From Lonicera japonica (taxonomy: Eukaryota > Streptophyta > Magnoliopsida > Dipsacales > Caprifoliaceae), in the NCBI GenBank assembly GCA_021464415.1, contig CM038467.1, positions 14,835,411 through 14,899,410 on the forward strand: a stretch of DNA of 64,000 bases. Direction: 5' to 3'. Position 1 is the first letter of the stretch. Each line of letters starts with the position of its first letter. Shown piece by piece: positions 12,480-24,700 of the stretch. Under the pieces are notes generated by a model, which saw only the letters and a program-made list of their open reading frames with translations, was not told the origin of the DNA and ran no database searches. A program made the position numbers and the translations under genes.

Positions 12480-13100
12480 TTTAAATTCACAATAATTTCT
12501 CTCATTAAACAAAATAAAAACAATATAAATCAAGAGTTACATATATGTATTAAACCAAAATAATAATCACAATAAAAACAAATAATAATGCTAAAATATA
12601 TTTTAATGGGGGGTTAGTTTGAAGTTTTGAAACTTCAAATCCTAATACTAATATCATTACCCTTTATTGAATTCAACAGTTTTCCTATTTATTCATTCGC
12701 ACTAACTGGAGCAATTTTTGGAAAAAAGATATACATCAAGGCATGCGAAAATCATCGACATCTTATTATTTGGCCTAGCAATATATAAGTGAATGCTATT
12801 ATTAAATGTCCAAAGCTGATTCTAAGCGGGAAAATTAAGAGTTGGCTCTTCTTTATTACCCTTTTCCCCAAATGCTCTTTATTTTAAGGGTTAAATATAT
12901 GATTTTTTTTTATGAAATTTGATGGAGATGATCTCTCTGTAATGAGAAGACAATCTCCACAAAATTTCAATAAGAGTATTATAATTTATTCGAAAGGCTC
13001 TTATCCTGTATTTTTATCTTGACTTTTTTTTATCCTATCGAATATTTGTATCCATTGCGATAAATGAATCCTTAGGGAGTAGACATTATTATTTTTTTTG
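12480..13100. other. Intergenic, no feature
   Basis: AT-rich sequence. A short imperfect hairpin (tgaaatttgatggagatg ... caatctccacaaaatttca) occurs at about 12,915-12,970. Its stem resembles the central part of the foldback element at 5433-5658, so it may be a degenerate relative. Confidence 0.4.
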
Positions 13101-13103
13101 GCT

Positions 13104-13230
13104 TTACCTGGCACGATAGAACAGATCACTACTGCTGAAAAGCTTCTTCAAAGCTTCCCTTCCATCATTCTCGTGTATGAACTCAAACTCTCTACATAAT
13201 TCTTTACGATTATCTAGAAACAATTTACAC
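13104..13230 (-). other. Exon-like orphan fragment
   Basis: On the minus strand an open stretch ending ...NDGREALKKLFSSSDLFYRA is followed by a good donor (gccag|gtaaag) and preceded by a possible acceptor (tttctag) near 13,214. No partner exons were found on either side. It may be a leftover exon of a lost gene or chance. Confidence 0.2.
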
Positions 13231-13338
13231 ACCCAGAACAAAACTATATAATAAGTCAATAATGTATATATATATGGCTTCCAACAAAGTGAAGAAAAAA
13301 AAAGAGTGAACATTAATTCCTCGATCGATCAGTTTTGA

Positions 13339-13854
13339 TCAAGCTTTACGAGGGGGAGTGGGAGTCTCAACAATAGTCTCCAAAGCAGGGGTCCAAGATC
13401 TCTGTCTCGAATACCTCTCACCACTACCCTCTCTAATACTATCACTATCTCCCCTCTTATCTCTCATTTTCGCTTCCGAATTAGGGAACATACAGAATTC
13501 CCCAAGCACCGGAAATATCTTTGCGAAATTCAAACTCCCCTGCTTCAATCCTTTAGAAACTTTATTCGTGAGAGAATCCATTTCCTCTATTGTCAGAACA
13601 GAGTAAAGCATTTCCATAGGAAGAAGGAAATATAGTTTGCGCCTCTCCAATTCCTCGTCTGCTGAAAGTCCTTGAACCCGTTGACCTACTTTCAAATTGG
13701 CAGAGTCGCAAACAAATTGTAGTTGGTTTCCGAGCATGAGTTCGGCCGCTTTTATTGGTCGTGTGTAGATTTCTAGTCGCCCGTCGAGTAGGAGGACTTT
13801 TACGACCCCGGCGGAGATTATTGAAGGTGCACATGATGCAGCTGCATTGCCCAT
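13339..13854 (-). CDS. PADRE / DUF4228 domain protein
   Basis: A single-exon gene of 171 codons. The start is placed at MGNAAASC rather than at an in-frame upstream Met (14,025), because plant DUF4228 proteins begin MGN/MGNxxS and the upstream extension is low-complexity UTR-like text. Gly2 in that context is a predicted N-myristoylation site. The N-terminal half carries the typical pattern: SIISAGVVKVLLLDGRLEIY, then a region on hydrophobic residues ending in FVCDSANLKVGQRV, then the ELERRKLYFLLPMEML block. The C-terminus is Ser/Arg-rich with a RSWTPALETIVE motif common in the family. Members respond to biotic and abiotic stress; the biochemical role is unknown. A TATA-like element lies about 230 bp upstream. 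No frameshift or truncation is visible. Confidence 0.88.
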   Translation of the reverse strand: MGNAAASCAPSIISAGVVKVLLLDGRLEIYTRPIKAAELMLGNQLQFVCDSANLKVGQRVQGLSADEELERRKLYFLLPMEMLYSVLTIEEMDSLTNKVSKGLKQGSLNFAKIFPVLGEFCMFPNSEAKMRDKRGDSDSIREGSGERYSRQRSWTPALETIVETPTPPRKA

Positions 13855-14080
13855 TTTTAGAGAGAGAAAGAAAGAGAGAGAATTGATATGATCGAGTTTT
13901 TGAAGATGATAAAAATTTTGTGGGATCAAGTAGTAGTTAAGGTAGGAGGAGAGGGAAGGGGGGGTTGATAGGAGTCTGTCAATTGTGAATAATAAATATA
14001 AACTTGCTTTTTTTTTTTTTTGCATGGAATTGGTAGTTGAGAGAGGGGTTTAAATTAAATGTTTAAAGTTTACTCTCTGT

Positions 14081-14090
14081 CATATATAAT
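14081..14090 (-). promoter_or_regulatory. Possible TATA box of the PADRE gene
   Basis: The minus strand reads attatatatg, about 230 bp before the ATG at 13,854. Position and sequence are compatible with a TATA element preceding a 5'UTR of about 200 bases. There is no direct evidence of use. Confidence 0.3.
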
Positions 14091-14932
14091 AAGTAACTTA
14101 ATAATGCAATGAGGATTCTGTTGTTTGGGGCACCGGAATATATATCTTAAGAGATATTGTGATAATTAAGCAATGGTCAATAAGATTATGGTAAGATAAA
14201 AGTACTCATTCAAACTTCAAAGGGAACTAGCTAGGGACATTGATGATTTCTTTTGGTTTTTAAGTGTAAACACTTGTTTGATTTGTTTATTTGAGATGTA
14301 TTGATTGCTTTTGGAGGGTTTTAAATGATTTTTTTTCCTAAACACAAAAACTTGAGGAATGTTATTTTTGAATCAAATGTAAAAAATGGAAAAATTAGGT
14401 TAGAATAAATTGTACGGTTTACGAAGAAAACAAATTAAAAGGGCAATAAAATACAATTATTTTGAGTATTTTTATAGAAAATACAAATTGCAAAATCAAA
14501 CAGAGATTAAGAGTTAGGTGCAATAAATTTTCACGAGATTGATTTTGTGTGGTTAATAATTCCTCACATCTCTAATAAATATTTGAGGCGCTCCACATTT
14601 TTATGATATATAGGTGAAATTCAAGATGTTTAACTTAAGAGTGTAGTGTTGCAATTTTCTTGAAAAGTAAAGTTTTAGGATTACTTTTGAGAGCAGTAAC
14701 GTTGCTGTCAGTATCAATTAGGAAGTAAGGTTTACTAACAACAACACTAGAACCAAAAGAGGTACGATACCTTTCATATATGCTATCAATTTGAAAATTG
14801 ATATATAATCCAAGAAAGGAAGGAAAAAGGAGAAATGGACAAAAAAGTAGTAGTAAAATTAAGATGGAAGGAATCGGTGATACTGATAAGTAGATAAAGA
14901 TTCGATTGAGGCAATATATATTGTTTATGCAG

Positions 14933-15026
14933 GTGAGCACATGGAGAGGGATGGAGCAAATTAAGGGCTTAAGGCATTTGAAGCAGACCTCGCAAAAGGA
15001 CACCACCAACCTAATCATAGGACATG
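14933..15026 (+). other. Orphan exon-like stretch
   Basis: Ninety-four bases between a good acceptor (tttatgcag) and donor (catg|gtaaca) are open and encode a natural-looking peptide that includes WRGMEQIKGLRHLKQTSQKD. The surrounding sequence shows no neighbouring exons I can assign. It could be an exon of a short secreted or regulatory protein, a non-coding RNA exon or a pseudogene remnant. I do not recognise the sequence. Confidence 0.25.
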
Positions 15027-15336
15027 GTAACAAGCACTCCCCTAATTTTTTTTTTATATTATTATTATTATCTTTTAACACTGAAAATGTTTGAACAAAT
15101 TTGTGTGCACTCATATTAATTTTTTAGTTTTGTTAAAGACATGTTATTCATACCAAGAGTAAGGCAGACGCAAGACTCATGACATGATTTTCAAAGTTTG
15201 CATTCTATAAAGCTCAAACTCATGATCTATTTTTCATGAATCACTTGTTATGGTTTAAGCGGTTTCTGATTTTCATGCTATTAATTTATTATTTACTAAA
15301 AACAATGATTTATTTATTATTAATCTTACATAGCAG

Positions 15337-15338
<2 letters not shown>

Positions 15339-15383
<45 letters not shown>
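15339..15383. repeat. (AG)n microsatellite
   Basis: About 22 uninterrupted AG units in intergenic DNA. Confidence 0.95.
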
Positions 15384-15387
<4 letters not shown>

Positions 15388-18300
15388 GTGTAAGCATCCA
15401 ACCTAATGGGCATTATAATACATGATTTCACAGGTAGGGAGAGAAGGGATTAAGAGTTGATTAACATATGTCTAATTAAATATGTGATTATGAATAATAG
15501 ACTATGTGGAAGAGTAACTCAAAGGAATATCTATACAAAGACGTTTTAGAAATCTTATTTATATATCTTAATTTGTTGGTAAAGGGTCACTCTCTTTTTC
15601 AGCATCTTATGAATTGGCAGTGGAGTTTTATAGCATCTTGGGAGGCGTAGTTTATATTAGAATGTTGATCACCATCACTAAATTTAGGTTGAGCAAGTTT
15701 ATATATCATATTGCAATGATCTGCAAGTTAATATAGCGAATTAAATACTGAAATCAATATATGCATAAATAAAAATTACTTCATTCTTAATTAGATGTTT
15801 CTTATAATATTGTGTTATTGCAATTGACAAGAAAAACGAGACTAAAAACACTCGAATATCAAGCATCTTTTAAAAAAACGTTGACTAACGTAATAATTTA
15901 AATTTCACACTCAATGCGTGTGCGATGTAAATAAAAGTGATTTAAATGAAAGAAAATTTTTAAAAATAGTAAGTAACCCAACAGTTCTATGCATATGACT
16001 GAACCCCATTACTTATGTTAATATATAGTTTATTTTTTTTTGTTAAATTAAAGTACAAATGGGCAAAATTGTTAGATTAAAAACCTAACACGACTAAAAA
16101 GTGCATTAAAACTCTTAATCTTTAATTGATTAATGAACCATACTATGTTGAATCACATGCATTTCCAATCCAAGCAGCTGCGATTTTGGGAATTCCAAGT
16201 CAACTTCAAAATTGTCACAGTGCAACCTTATCCACTAAGCCAAGAGGCTTGGTTGTAACAAATTTAGATTTGCTTAAGAAAAAATAAGAAAAATGTTGAT
16301 AACCTTATAGAACAATTGGTATTAGATGACCAATGCCCATGGTTACAGTTAAAATATAATATTATTGTTAAAATAATTTTTGTTAATGTTAAATAAATAA
16401 TTAACGGAAACTATTTTAACAATGGTGTCATTTTAATTAAAAAGGAAAAAACCAGAAATCTGCCCAACTCCATCGACCTGGCACTTTTTACAGCGGTGGT
16501 TTTTTATTTCCAGTAAGGCCCAAATTATACATTTGGGCTTTTTTCAACGTTTAGAAGGTTTATTTGGGCCTCGTTTTAAGCGCGCATATATAAAGTAGCC
16601 ATGTTCAAATGGGCCCAGTTCGGACCAGATTTATTATACACCACTCTTGAGTATTTTGCAAGGCTGACAAGCTAAGCTACTTTAGTATTTTGTTTGTTTG
16701 TCGTAGGCCCCACTTAATTGACAAGCCACTTTTGCGTGTTGTAGGTCCATTCTTCGACAACACAAGGGAGTAGAGTAGGGACCGGAATCAGCTTCTTCGA
16801 ATTTAAATATACCTTATATTATACACGCTTGTGAAAATAATACTCTTCTATTAATATTATTTTTAAGTCAAAAATAAATAATTAGAAAAAGTTTATTAAA
16901 GATTTATTTTGACCATATCTCGGGATATCTGCACTTTCAATCCGACTAATTTCCGATCTTCATACAAGTTACTCTTATATAAAGTGACTAAATCACATAA
17001 CGAACTCATTGGTATTAAATGTCCTATAGTTACATTAAAGTTCAATATTCTATTTTATATTATATATATGACTCGCGTAGAAACCATACTCTTCTATTAA
17101 TATTATTTTTAAGTTAAAAATAAGTAGAAAAAAAAATTCATTAAAGTTCAGTATTCTATTTTATATTATAAAAACAATTTTAATTTTAAAATAAGATAGT
17201 GCTATTATTAAAGTAGATATGTATTCTATTAAAATAATGCATGATACTTAAAATACAATGTATAACAACTTAATAGCTAGTTATTTTGGCAGACTCTATT
17301 ACAACTTTGACAATAACATTTTCTTTTAAATATTGAGATCTTTTTTGTTAATTTATATATTTTTTAACAAAAAATTCTTTTTAAATATTAAAAAATATTT
17401 AATAACATTTTTTTTTTCTTTAAGACAACCATTTGTCCTTTGTCATGTTCACATGTTGTAGTGTTTATTTGTCTATAGTTACATAAATGTATAAACAAAT
17501 TGTATTATTAAATAGTCGCTTGTATCAAAAATAGAAGAGAAAAGTATTTGCATATAATATTTTTCTTAAAATTAAATTAATTTCTAAGATAAGTTATCAA
17601 AGCATCCTTAAATTGCTTTCACGTAAGTTCTATCTAAAAATAAAAGAATTATAATTAATTAATGCAAGACTGAATCAAGCCATGTTAGATCTGTTTTTTT
17701 TGCCCCGCTAAAATTTCACGATTTTTTTTGGCTTAAAAAAATAACTCTCAGATAATATAATTTAAGTGCATTGATTAGTATGTAAAGTGACAAAATATGT
17801 ATTTTACCCATTATTTAATAAATTTATACTTCACCAGCTAATGTTATTTTAATGGTCATTTCTATTTATTTATTTATTTATTTATGTCATATGTGTCAAT
17901 GTTTTTTTATAATATTTTTATATTTAGTTAACAAATTTTTATGTGGATAAAAAAGCATAAAAAAATTGGTTTTTAATAGTGATTAATTTCTTTCTTATTT
18001 TGCATTCATTTAAGAATAGATGATTAGTGAGTTTTATAATATACAATGAAAATGTATAATGTTATGTTAAATTTTTTTTATAATGATAATAAAAATTACA
18101 TATATGATTCAATTTTTACCTCATATAAAAATAGTTTAAGAAATCCTATTTTTTTTAATTTACTTTATTAAATTTTATTTTATTTTTTTTAATTTATCTC
18201 TCCTATTATAAAAATGTGTACGAATGAAAATGACGACTGGGAATTGCTAAGCACTTTTTTCTCGTGAATTTGTGATATACAGAAGAATGGTCAAATTGGT

Positions 18301-18750
18301 TAAGCCCTTTATCGGGCGCCTGGACCACGACCAAAACAACTCCGCAAAACAAAACGGTCCTATGGCGTGAGGTGCATGTAGTACACGTGTCCCCCTCAAA
18401 CCCCAAAGTCTAACCCAATCATTAGACACAGCCAATAAAAGCAATAATTCATTCATTCTTAATTTACCCCACCCTTCACCTCGCCACCTTCATCAACAAT
18501 CTTCCCCTTTCCGTGTGTTTACAGAGTTATGGCGGCCATTTCTCTCTCCTCAATTCCCCCAAAACCTCCGTTCTCTCTCTAAAATTTACTCTATCTCTTA
18601 CACACACCCCTAGAACCCTAATTCACATCGAAAACTCTCTCCTTATCTACTGTTAGGAACTCTGTTTATTGATTTCTTTTTTGTATTGAAGATTCGAGTG
18701 AGGAGGACATGTTTTTTTCTGTTTAAATTTCCGAGTTTTGCTTTTTTCAA

Positions 18751-21700
18751 ATGACAATTGTTACCGGAGATCGGTACCTCGAATCCTTGGTGAACTTCGT
18801 GGAGAATCAAGCCGGACCGTTGATCGAAGGAACCCTAGTTCTCAAGCTCAACCCCGTGGGGCTTCACTACGTGCAGTCGAGGCTCGAAGCCCTTGCGGAA
18901 CTCGAAAGCCTCCTCGCTGGAGCTCCGGTCGATTACCTTCGTGCATATGTCTCTGACCTCGGCGATCACCGCGCGCTCGAGCAACTCCGGCGGATTTTAA
19001 GGCTTCTGACGTCACTCAAGGTCGTCTCGGTGCTTCCTTTGCCGGCTAGAGACCCTACGCCACTGTCGTTGCTGCCGTTTGGGCGGTTGAAGGTTCTAGA
19101 GCTTCGTGGTTGCGATCTCTCTACTTCCGCTGCTAGAGGACTTTTGGAATTGAGGCATACTTTGGAGAAGATCATTTGTCACAATTCGACTGTGAGTTTT
19201 ATTTTCTAAATTCTAATTTGTTGATCTGAAAAGTGAACAAAAGATTGAAAATGAATTTTGAGGAATATGCTATAGTTTGAGTTGTTCTGTAATAAGAATG
19301 AAAAACTTATCGGCATTTCTGCTAGACGCAACTGAGTGAATCTCTTTGGAATTGTTTTTCCTGAAGATCTATTCCTCGTCGACTGCCTGCTCGATTTCTA
19401 GTTGAATTTGATACCAAATAATTGTTTAGTGTTAGATAGTGGTAATGACGCTCTCTTACATTGTTTATATAATGGAAAATTGGGAATATGCATTTAATGA
19501 ACTGGTTATTTCTAGAGAGTTGCTTTGAGCTACACAATTTCTTTAATTTGATTCACTCTCTCAGATATATATGTATATGTCATTTAGAGATAGGTATGGT
19601 AAACATTTGAAGTTCTAGAATTTTTGATCTTGTTTTTTCTCTGTTGTTTGAGTGGAATTAGGATGCACTTCGACATGTATTTGCAAGTAGAATTGCTGAG
19701 ATAAAGGACTCTCCATTGTGGAACCGGTTGTCTTTTGTTTCATGTGCTTGTAATGGCTTGCTTCTCATGGACGAATCTTTGCAACTTCTTCCTGTTGCTG
19801 AAATTCTTGATCTAAGTAGAAACAAATTTGCAAAGGTGGATAATCTTAGGAAATGTACCAGATTGAAGCACCTGGATCTTGGATTCAATCACCTGAGAAC
19901 AATTGCATCACTTAACGAGGTAAAACTAATTGGAAGAACTATGAGTTGTTGGGCTTGATTCATGATTGTGACTTGTTTACTTTATATGAGCAGAAGCGTC
20001 CTCGAACATTCATTAAGAGAGGAAAGATATGCATAGAGTAGATATCAAACACAATTTTTCGCCTTCTTGTTGCTATATTCGAGATTGGTATCTAGTTAGT
20101 CTACTTTTTGAGTTGCATTCAATTTTAGGATGAATGATCATATATCCCTCAAGTAGAGGTTTTGGATTTAATTCATCGTGCTCTACAAGCCAGCACCCAA
20201 TCCCCTTGAGCATTGAACATTGAAGATGGTACTCGCTAAAGAAAGAGTGTCCTGACTAGTATAAAGAAGTTTTTCCTTTTAACCATTTTCTATATCCCTC
20301 TCTATATGTCGGTGGATAACTTCTCCTCTGCATGACAGTTTATGTACATTATATCTTCTCCCTCCCCACTTTTCATATTGTCTCACCATCTTCATGTATA
20401 TGACCTTGAAGCAATAATTTGAACTAACCACTAATACTTTGAGATTGATTAATCACCCCAAATGAAATAGTTTGAGACTTGGGAGAAATTTATGGAACCA
20501 CGTGATATTGATGATAGCACCATGACAGTTAGGGTCTTATACTTTCTATTGTTGAGGGAGCAATTTAGACAATGCATAGTAATATAGTATGAAGCAAACA
20601 ACCTCTGTAACCACTATAGTATAGTTTTTCATTGTCTGACAACATTCAATTCATTTTGCTGTTGGTTGACAACTGTTTGTATGAATACTATGACGTCAAT
20701 TTTTTAATACAAACAGTTTGTTGGTTAAAATACATCTGATATGACATGTGAAATACATTCCTGCAATATTGTTTGCTTTAGCTTGCTCTAATTTTTTGAT
20801 TTGGGACAAGCAATGGACGCATAAATTTTTATTTTTTCTAAAAGATGCAGGTCCCTAGCTGTATTGTTACACTTGTTTTGAGGAACAATGCTCTAACTAC
20901 CCTACGTGGGATTGAGAGGTTGAAGTCGCTTGAGGGTCTTGATCTTTCCTACAATATCATTTCCAATTTTTTTGAACTAGAGATCCTTGCATTCCTTCCA
21001 TCTTTGGAAAGCTTGTGGTTGGAAGGGAATCCATTGTGTTCAGCTAGTTGGTACCGAGCACAAGTCTTCAGCTTTTTCCCCCATCCTGAAAAAGTGAGTT
21101 GCAGTAACTATAGTCTCTTTAAACTTTAGCAGCTTGTTCTTTGGTTTTCTTTGTCGGAGATAGAAGTGGATTGCCTTATGCAAGCATTACTTAGGTGTTT
21201 CTCTGACTTTTTGATCCGGTAAAATTACATCCATCTCTTTCTGTTTCATCGTAGTTAAAGTTGGATGACAAGCAAATCTGCACGGAAGAGTTTTGGAAGC
21301 GACAAATTATTATTGCCAGCAGGCAGAAGCGACCGGCTAGTTTTGGATTTTATTCTCCCGCAAAAGATTATGCTGAATTAGAGGGGAGTAATAACACAAA
21401 AGCGGTAGGTTTTTCTTGAAGTTAACTGACAGTTTATGTGCTCATATGAAGTATGTCCCAGACATGCTCCCCGGCAGTCTTAAAATGAATCACTGGGGAT
21501 ACCATTTGTCGAAAAGGAATAAACCCATGGGGAATACAGTTAATATACAATTTAAGATATTCTAATTGGTTAGTGGTCACGTTTGTCATCCAATATGTGG
21601 TGGACATGTGTCCAAACATAAGCAATTTATTATTTATATTAATATTATGGAGATGTGAAAAGAAGTGTTAGACATTTGCCTGTAAGGTGCTGGTCGCTTT

Positions 21701-24700
21701 TATACATGTGTGATGTGTCTGACACGGGAACATGTCCTTCTTGAAGTGTCTGTGCTTTTTAGATTATTGCGCTTCTGAAAATTGTATTGCTATATTTGCA
21801 GAAGAAGCCATCTCGTCTTGCTAAGATTGAGGGCGATGAACAGAATACATTTGTATGTTCTGACGAAGAGTCAATTACGTGTGAAAATGAGGTCCAATGT
21901 AAAGAGGAAAATGCCAATTCGGATGAGGATGCTGATATAGTTGAGTTGATGAATAGAATTGAATTCATGAAAAAGGAGCGTTCCAGTTTGTGGTTGCAGG
22001 AGTTCAAAGAGTGGATGGATCAGGCTCCTGAAAATTTTGTGGATGGTAGCAAGTATAATGGGGCTCTCCTAAATCACAACAACAAAGAAAAATATTTGAA
22101 AAACAAGAGACGACATAAGCATCTTGGTGAGACTTCAAGATACGTTTCTGACTCAGTTCAAGCTTCTGGTGATGAGAGTAGTACGAATATTCTGGAATCT
22201 GAAAACTCCTTTGCAGATACATCTACTGGTTTCAGTGCCCAACAGTATTTTGATCGAATTGGTGAAGCAGCTTCAAAATTCTTCATGGGGCATGCCGGTG
22301 AGGCTGCTGTTCCTGTCTCTGGAAGAAAAGAACCCAAGCAGGAGCACCTAAATTTTTATCATAAGAGAGGGGCTGAGTCTGTGAATGCTAAAAATTTCCA
22401 TCTTGATTCCTTTGCAGTCCCTGAAGGTGATATATTGAGTGCAAAATCGAGTTTCACAACATTAACTGCCATTGATGACATTATGGAATCTCATTCATCC
22501 TCTGCTTGCCCGGGGTCACCTCCTCACTATCAGGAGGACATTCTGCATCGTCGTCACAACTTAGAGGAGGAATTTCTGCAGCTATCAGCTGAGTCCTATT
22601 CAGCGGCATCTTCTGATAGTTATACTAGCCATAGTGAAAATGATTCTGCTGAATTTGGATCTTTAATACCTCAAATTGATAGATCACAGATTGACGACCT
22701 TTCAGAGAGAAGTGTGGATGGCCACTCATCTGTGGACTCTTACTATGACAAGAGGCACGACATTTTACAGTTAAAGCAAAATGGCCTTGATACAGTAGAT
22801 TCCAGTCCTGAAAAAGTTTCTGGTAGAATGGACCTTAGAAAAGCAGACCTCTCACCACAATCGCGTGGCAATAGTTTTGTGGCTAGTGAGCATAATGGTG
22901 AAATTGGTCGTCTTGTGAAGCAGGAGGCTAATTGGTTGGAGAAGGAAAAGTGCAAAAGGAAAGCTGTAAAAAGGGTTATTTCATTATCGCAAGACAGTAT
23001 TATTGATGATGGCGCAGAGCCTTCACACAAGTTAAATGGTGGTCTGGGTGTTTCTAGAGATGAAATGGAAGATGAACTAGACAAACAAGTTTCTCATGGT
23101 AGTAATTTCAAGAAGTCTACTGATAAGAGACTTACCTGGAAAAACGGAATCACAACTTCAAATATCCATGATGGTAACAATATTGTTTCTGCAACAAAAT
23201 CATCATCCCTGGATATTGACGATCTCGTTGTAAATTACTTCAATTCCAGTATCGCAGATTTTGGGTGCAAGGAAACATGTAAACAATATGTGCACTGCAA
23301 TTGTATGCTTGACGAGAAATCTGGGGCCAAAGAAAGGTTAATGTTGTTTTATCATTTATCATATTAATAGAAGTTTGTTGATATTTGCTGGAAACTGTGT
23401 TTTGTCACCATCCTAATGTTAAATGGAGAGATTAAAGTTTACGTAAATGCAGAACATGCTTTTACAGTACCTATATTCCTGCTCTTACTTCATAACATAG
23501 ATATGAGAAACATTATCTTGCTGGTTATATATTCAATGAACCTTATCAACGTTTATTTCAATTTTCTTTCATTGTTGACATGACTCGGACCATTCTGTAA
23601 TTCTACTTTCCAAAAAGATGTTATAATTTTATGTTACTAGTTGCACGTGTGTAACTTCCTGTTAGGGTATAAAACTATTATGTTAAATGGAGATTAAACT
23701 TTCCAGTTAGGGTAGAAAATAGATTCCCTTATTATTTTCCTCTCTATTTACAGTGAAGTAGCTGTTGTATTGAGCAGCGAACAAAAGTTGTATGTGCTGC
23801 TTATGGACTGCAGCTTTGATGGGTCAGGTTAGGTTTGTTGCGGTATGAACGTTTTGCAATGCATATTTTCCACTACACTGTTTATAGTGTTGGCCTCGAG
23901 AGTGTCTTCTGCTTATTATTCAGCTTTGTTTTGTTGGTATTTTTCAGGAGACAGCTTAAGATTGATAGGTTGCCATAGAATTGAGGATGTTAAAGAGGTT
24001 TTAGTCGGTTTTGGACTTCTGGTTCTGAGGTTAGTGATTTCAGCTTCTACTTGTAAGTTTTAGCACTTAGCAATGTTTTAATTTTTCTAAACAATCATCT
24101 ACTTGTGTATGTGTCAGGGTGTGCATAGAGAGAGATGCAACTTATATGTTCACAACCAGGAGTATAGAAAAATCGGGCCAACTATTATGTATATTGGATT
24201 TCTTTGATTCTTACACAACGAAGGATGCTTTTTTGCTGAGAAGGTGATCTCTCTGCTCTCTGCCTATCACATTGAAATTCGAAACTAATGATGGCATTAA
24301 CAACTCAAATGTCATCTCTGTGTAAAGTTTGATTTCTTCTTTATGATGGCTGGGGTTTTGGAAATTTATATGGCAGTTTGGAGCAGGTTCAAGTTGAACT
24401 CTTTGAGAGACATGTTTGTGGAGGTTCAAAGATGAGCATTTTTCAATATGCAATGGTGCTTTTTTGTCATAATAATTTGGAAGGTATGCGTACTAGTCTT
24501 TCCTCTTATTCATTTTCATCAACGCATAACAAGAAGGAAATGAAAATAGAAAAGACGAATATTCTTTCTTATAATTGACAGAGAAGCAAATATAGTCAGA
24601 AACATTATAAACACTAAACCTCAAAATGTTTAACATTTAAGGAATAGTTGTCAAAAGAATATATGCGACTTGCGAATCATGGCGATTAAGGCACTTTGTT

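Larger units (their letters stand above)
14100..18500. other. Intergenic DNA with one exon-like stretch
   Basis: No intact gene is supported. The exon-like stretch at 14,933-15,026 and the (AG)n repeat at 15,339-15,383 are listed separately. The remainder is AT-rich, including a repeat of about 75 bases around 16,840-16,880 and 17,080-17,120 ('ctcttctattaatattattttta' twice). The last few hundred bases before 18,500 are probably the promoter of the following gene. Confidence 0.5.

Noticed and set aside
13855..14025. N-terminal extension of the PADRE protein
   Set aside because: It is in frame but low-complexity; the family starts at MGN, which also gives a myristoylation site.
14635..15114. 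Minus-strand reading frame of 159 codons
   Set aside because: Composition (Asn runs, Leu/Ile/Cys clusters from AT-rich DNA) is not protein-like, and no family is recognised.
22743..23084. Minus-strand reading frame of 113 codons
   Set aside because: It is antisense to the Ser-rich exon 5 of the STK11IP-like gene.
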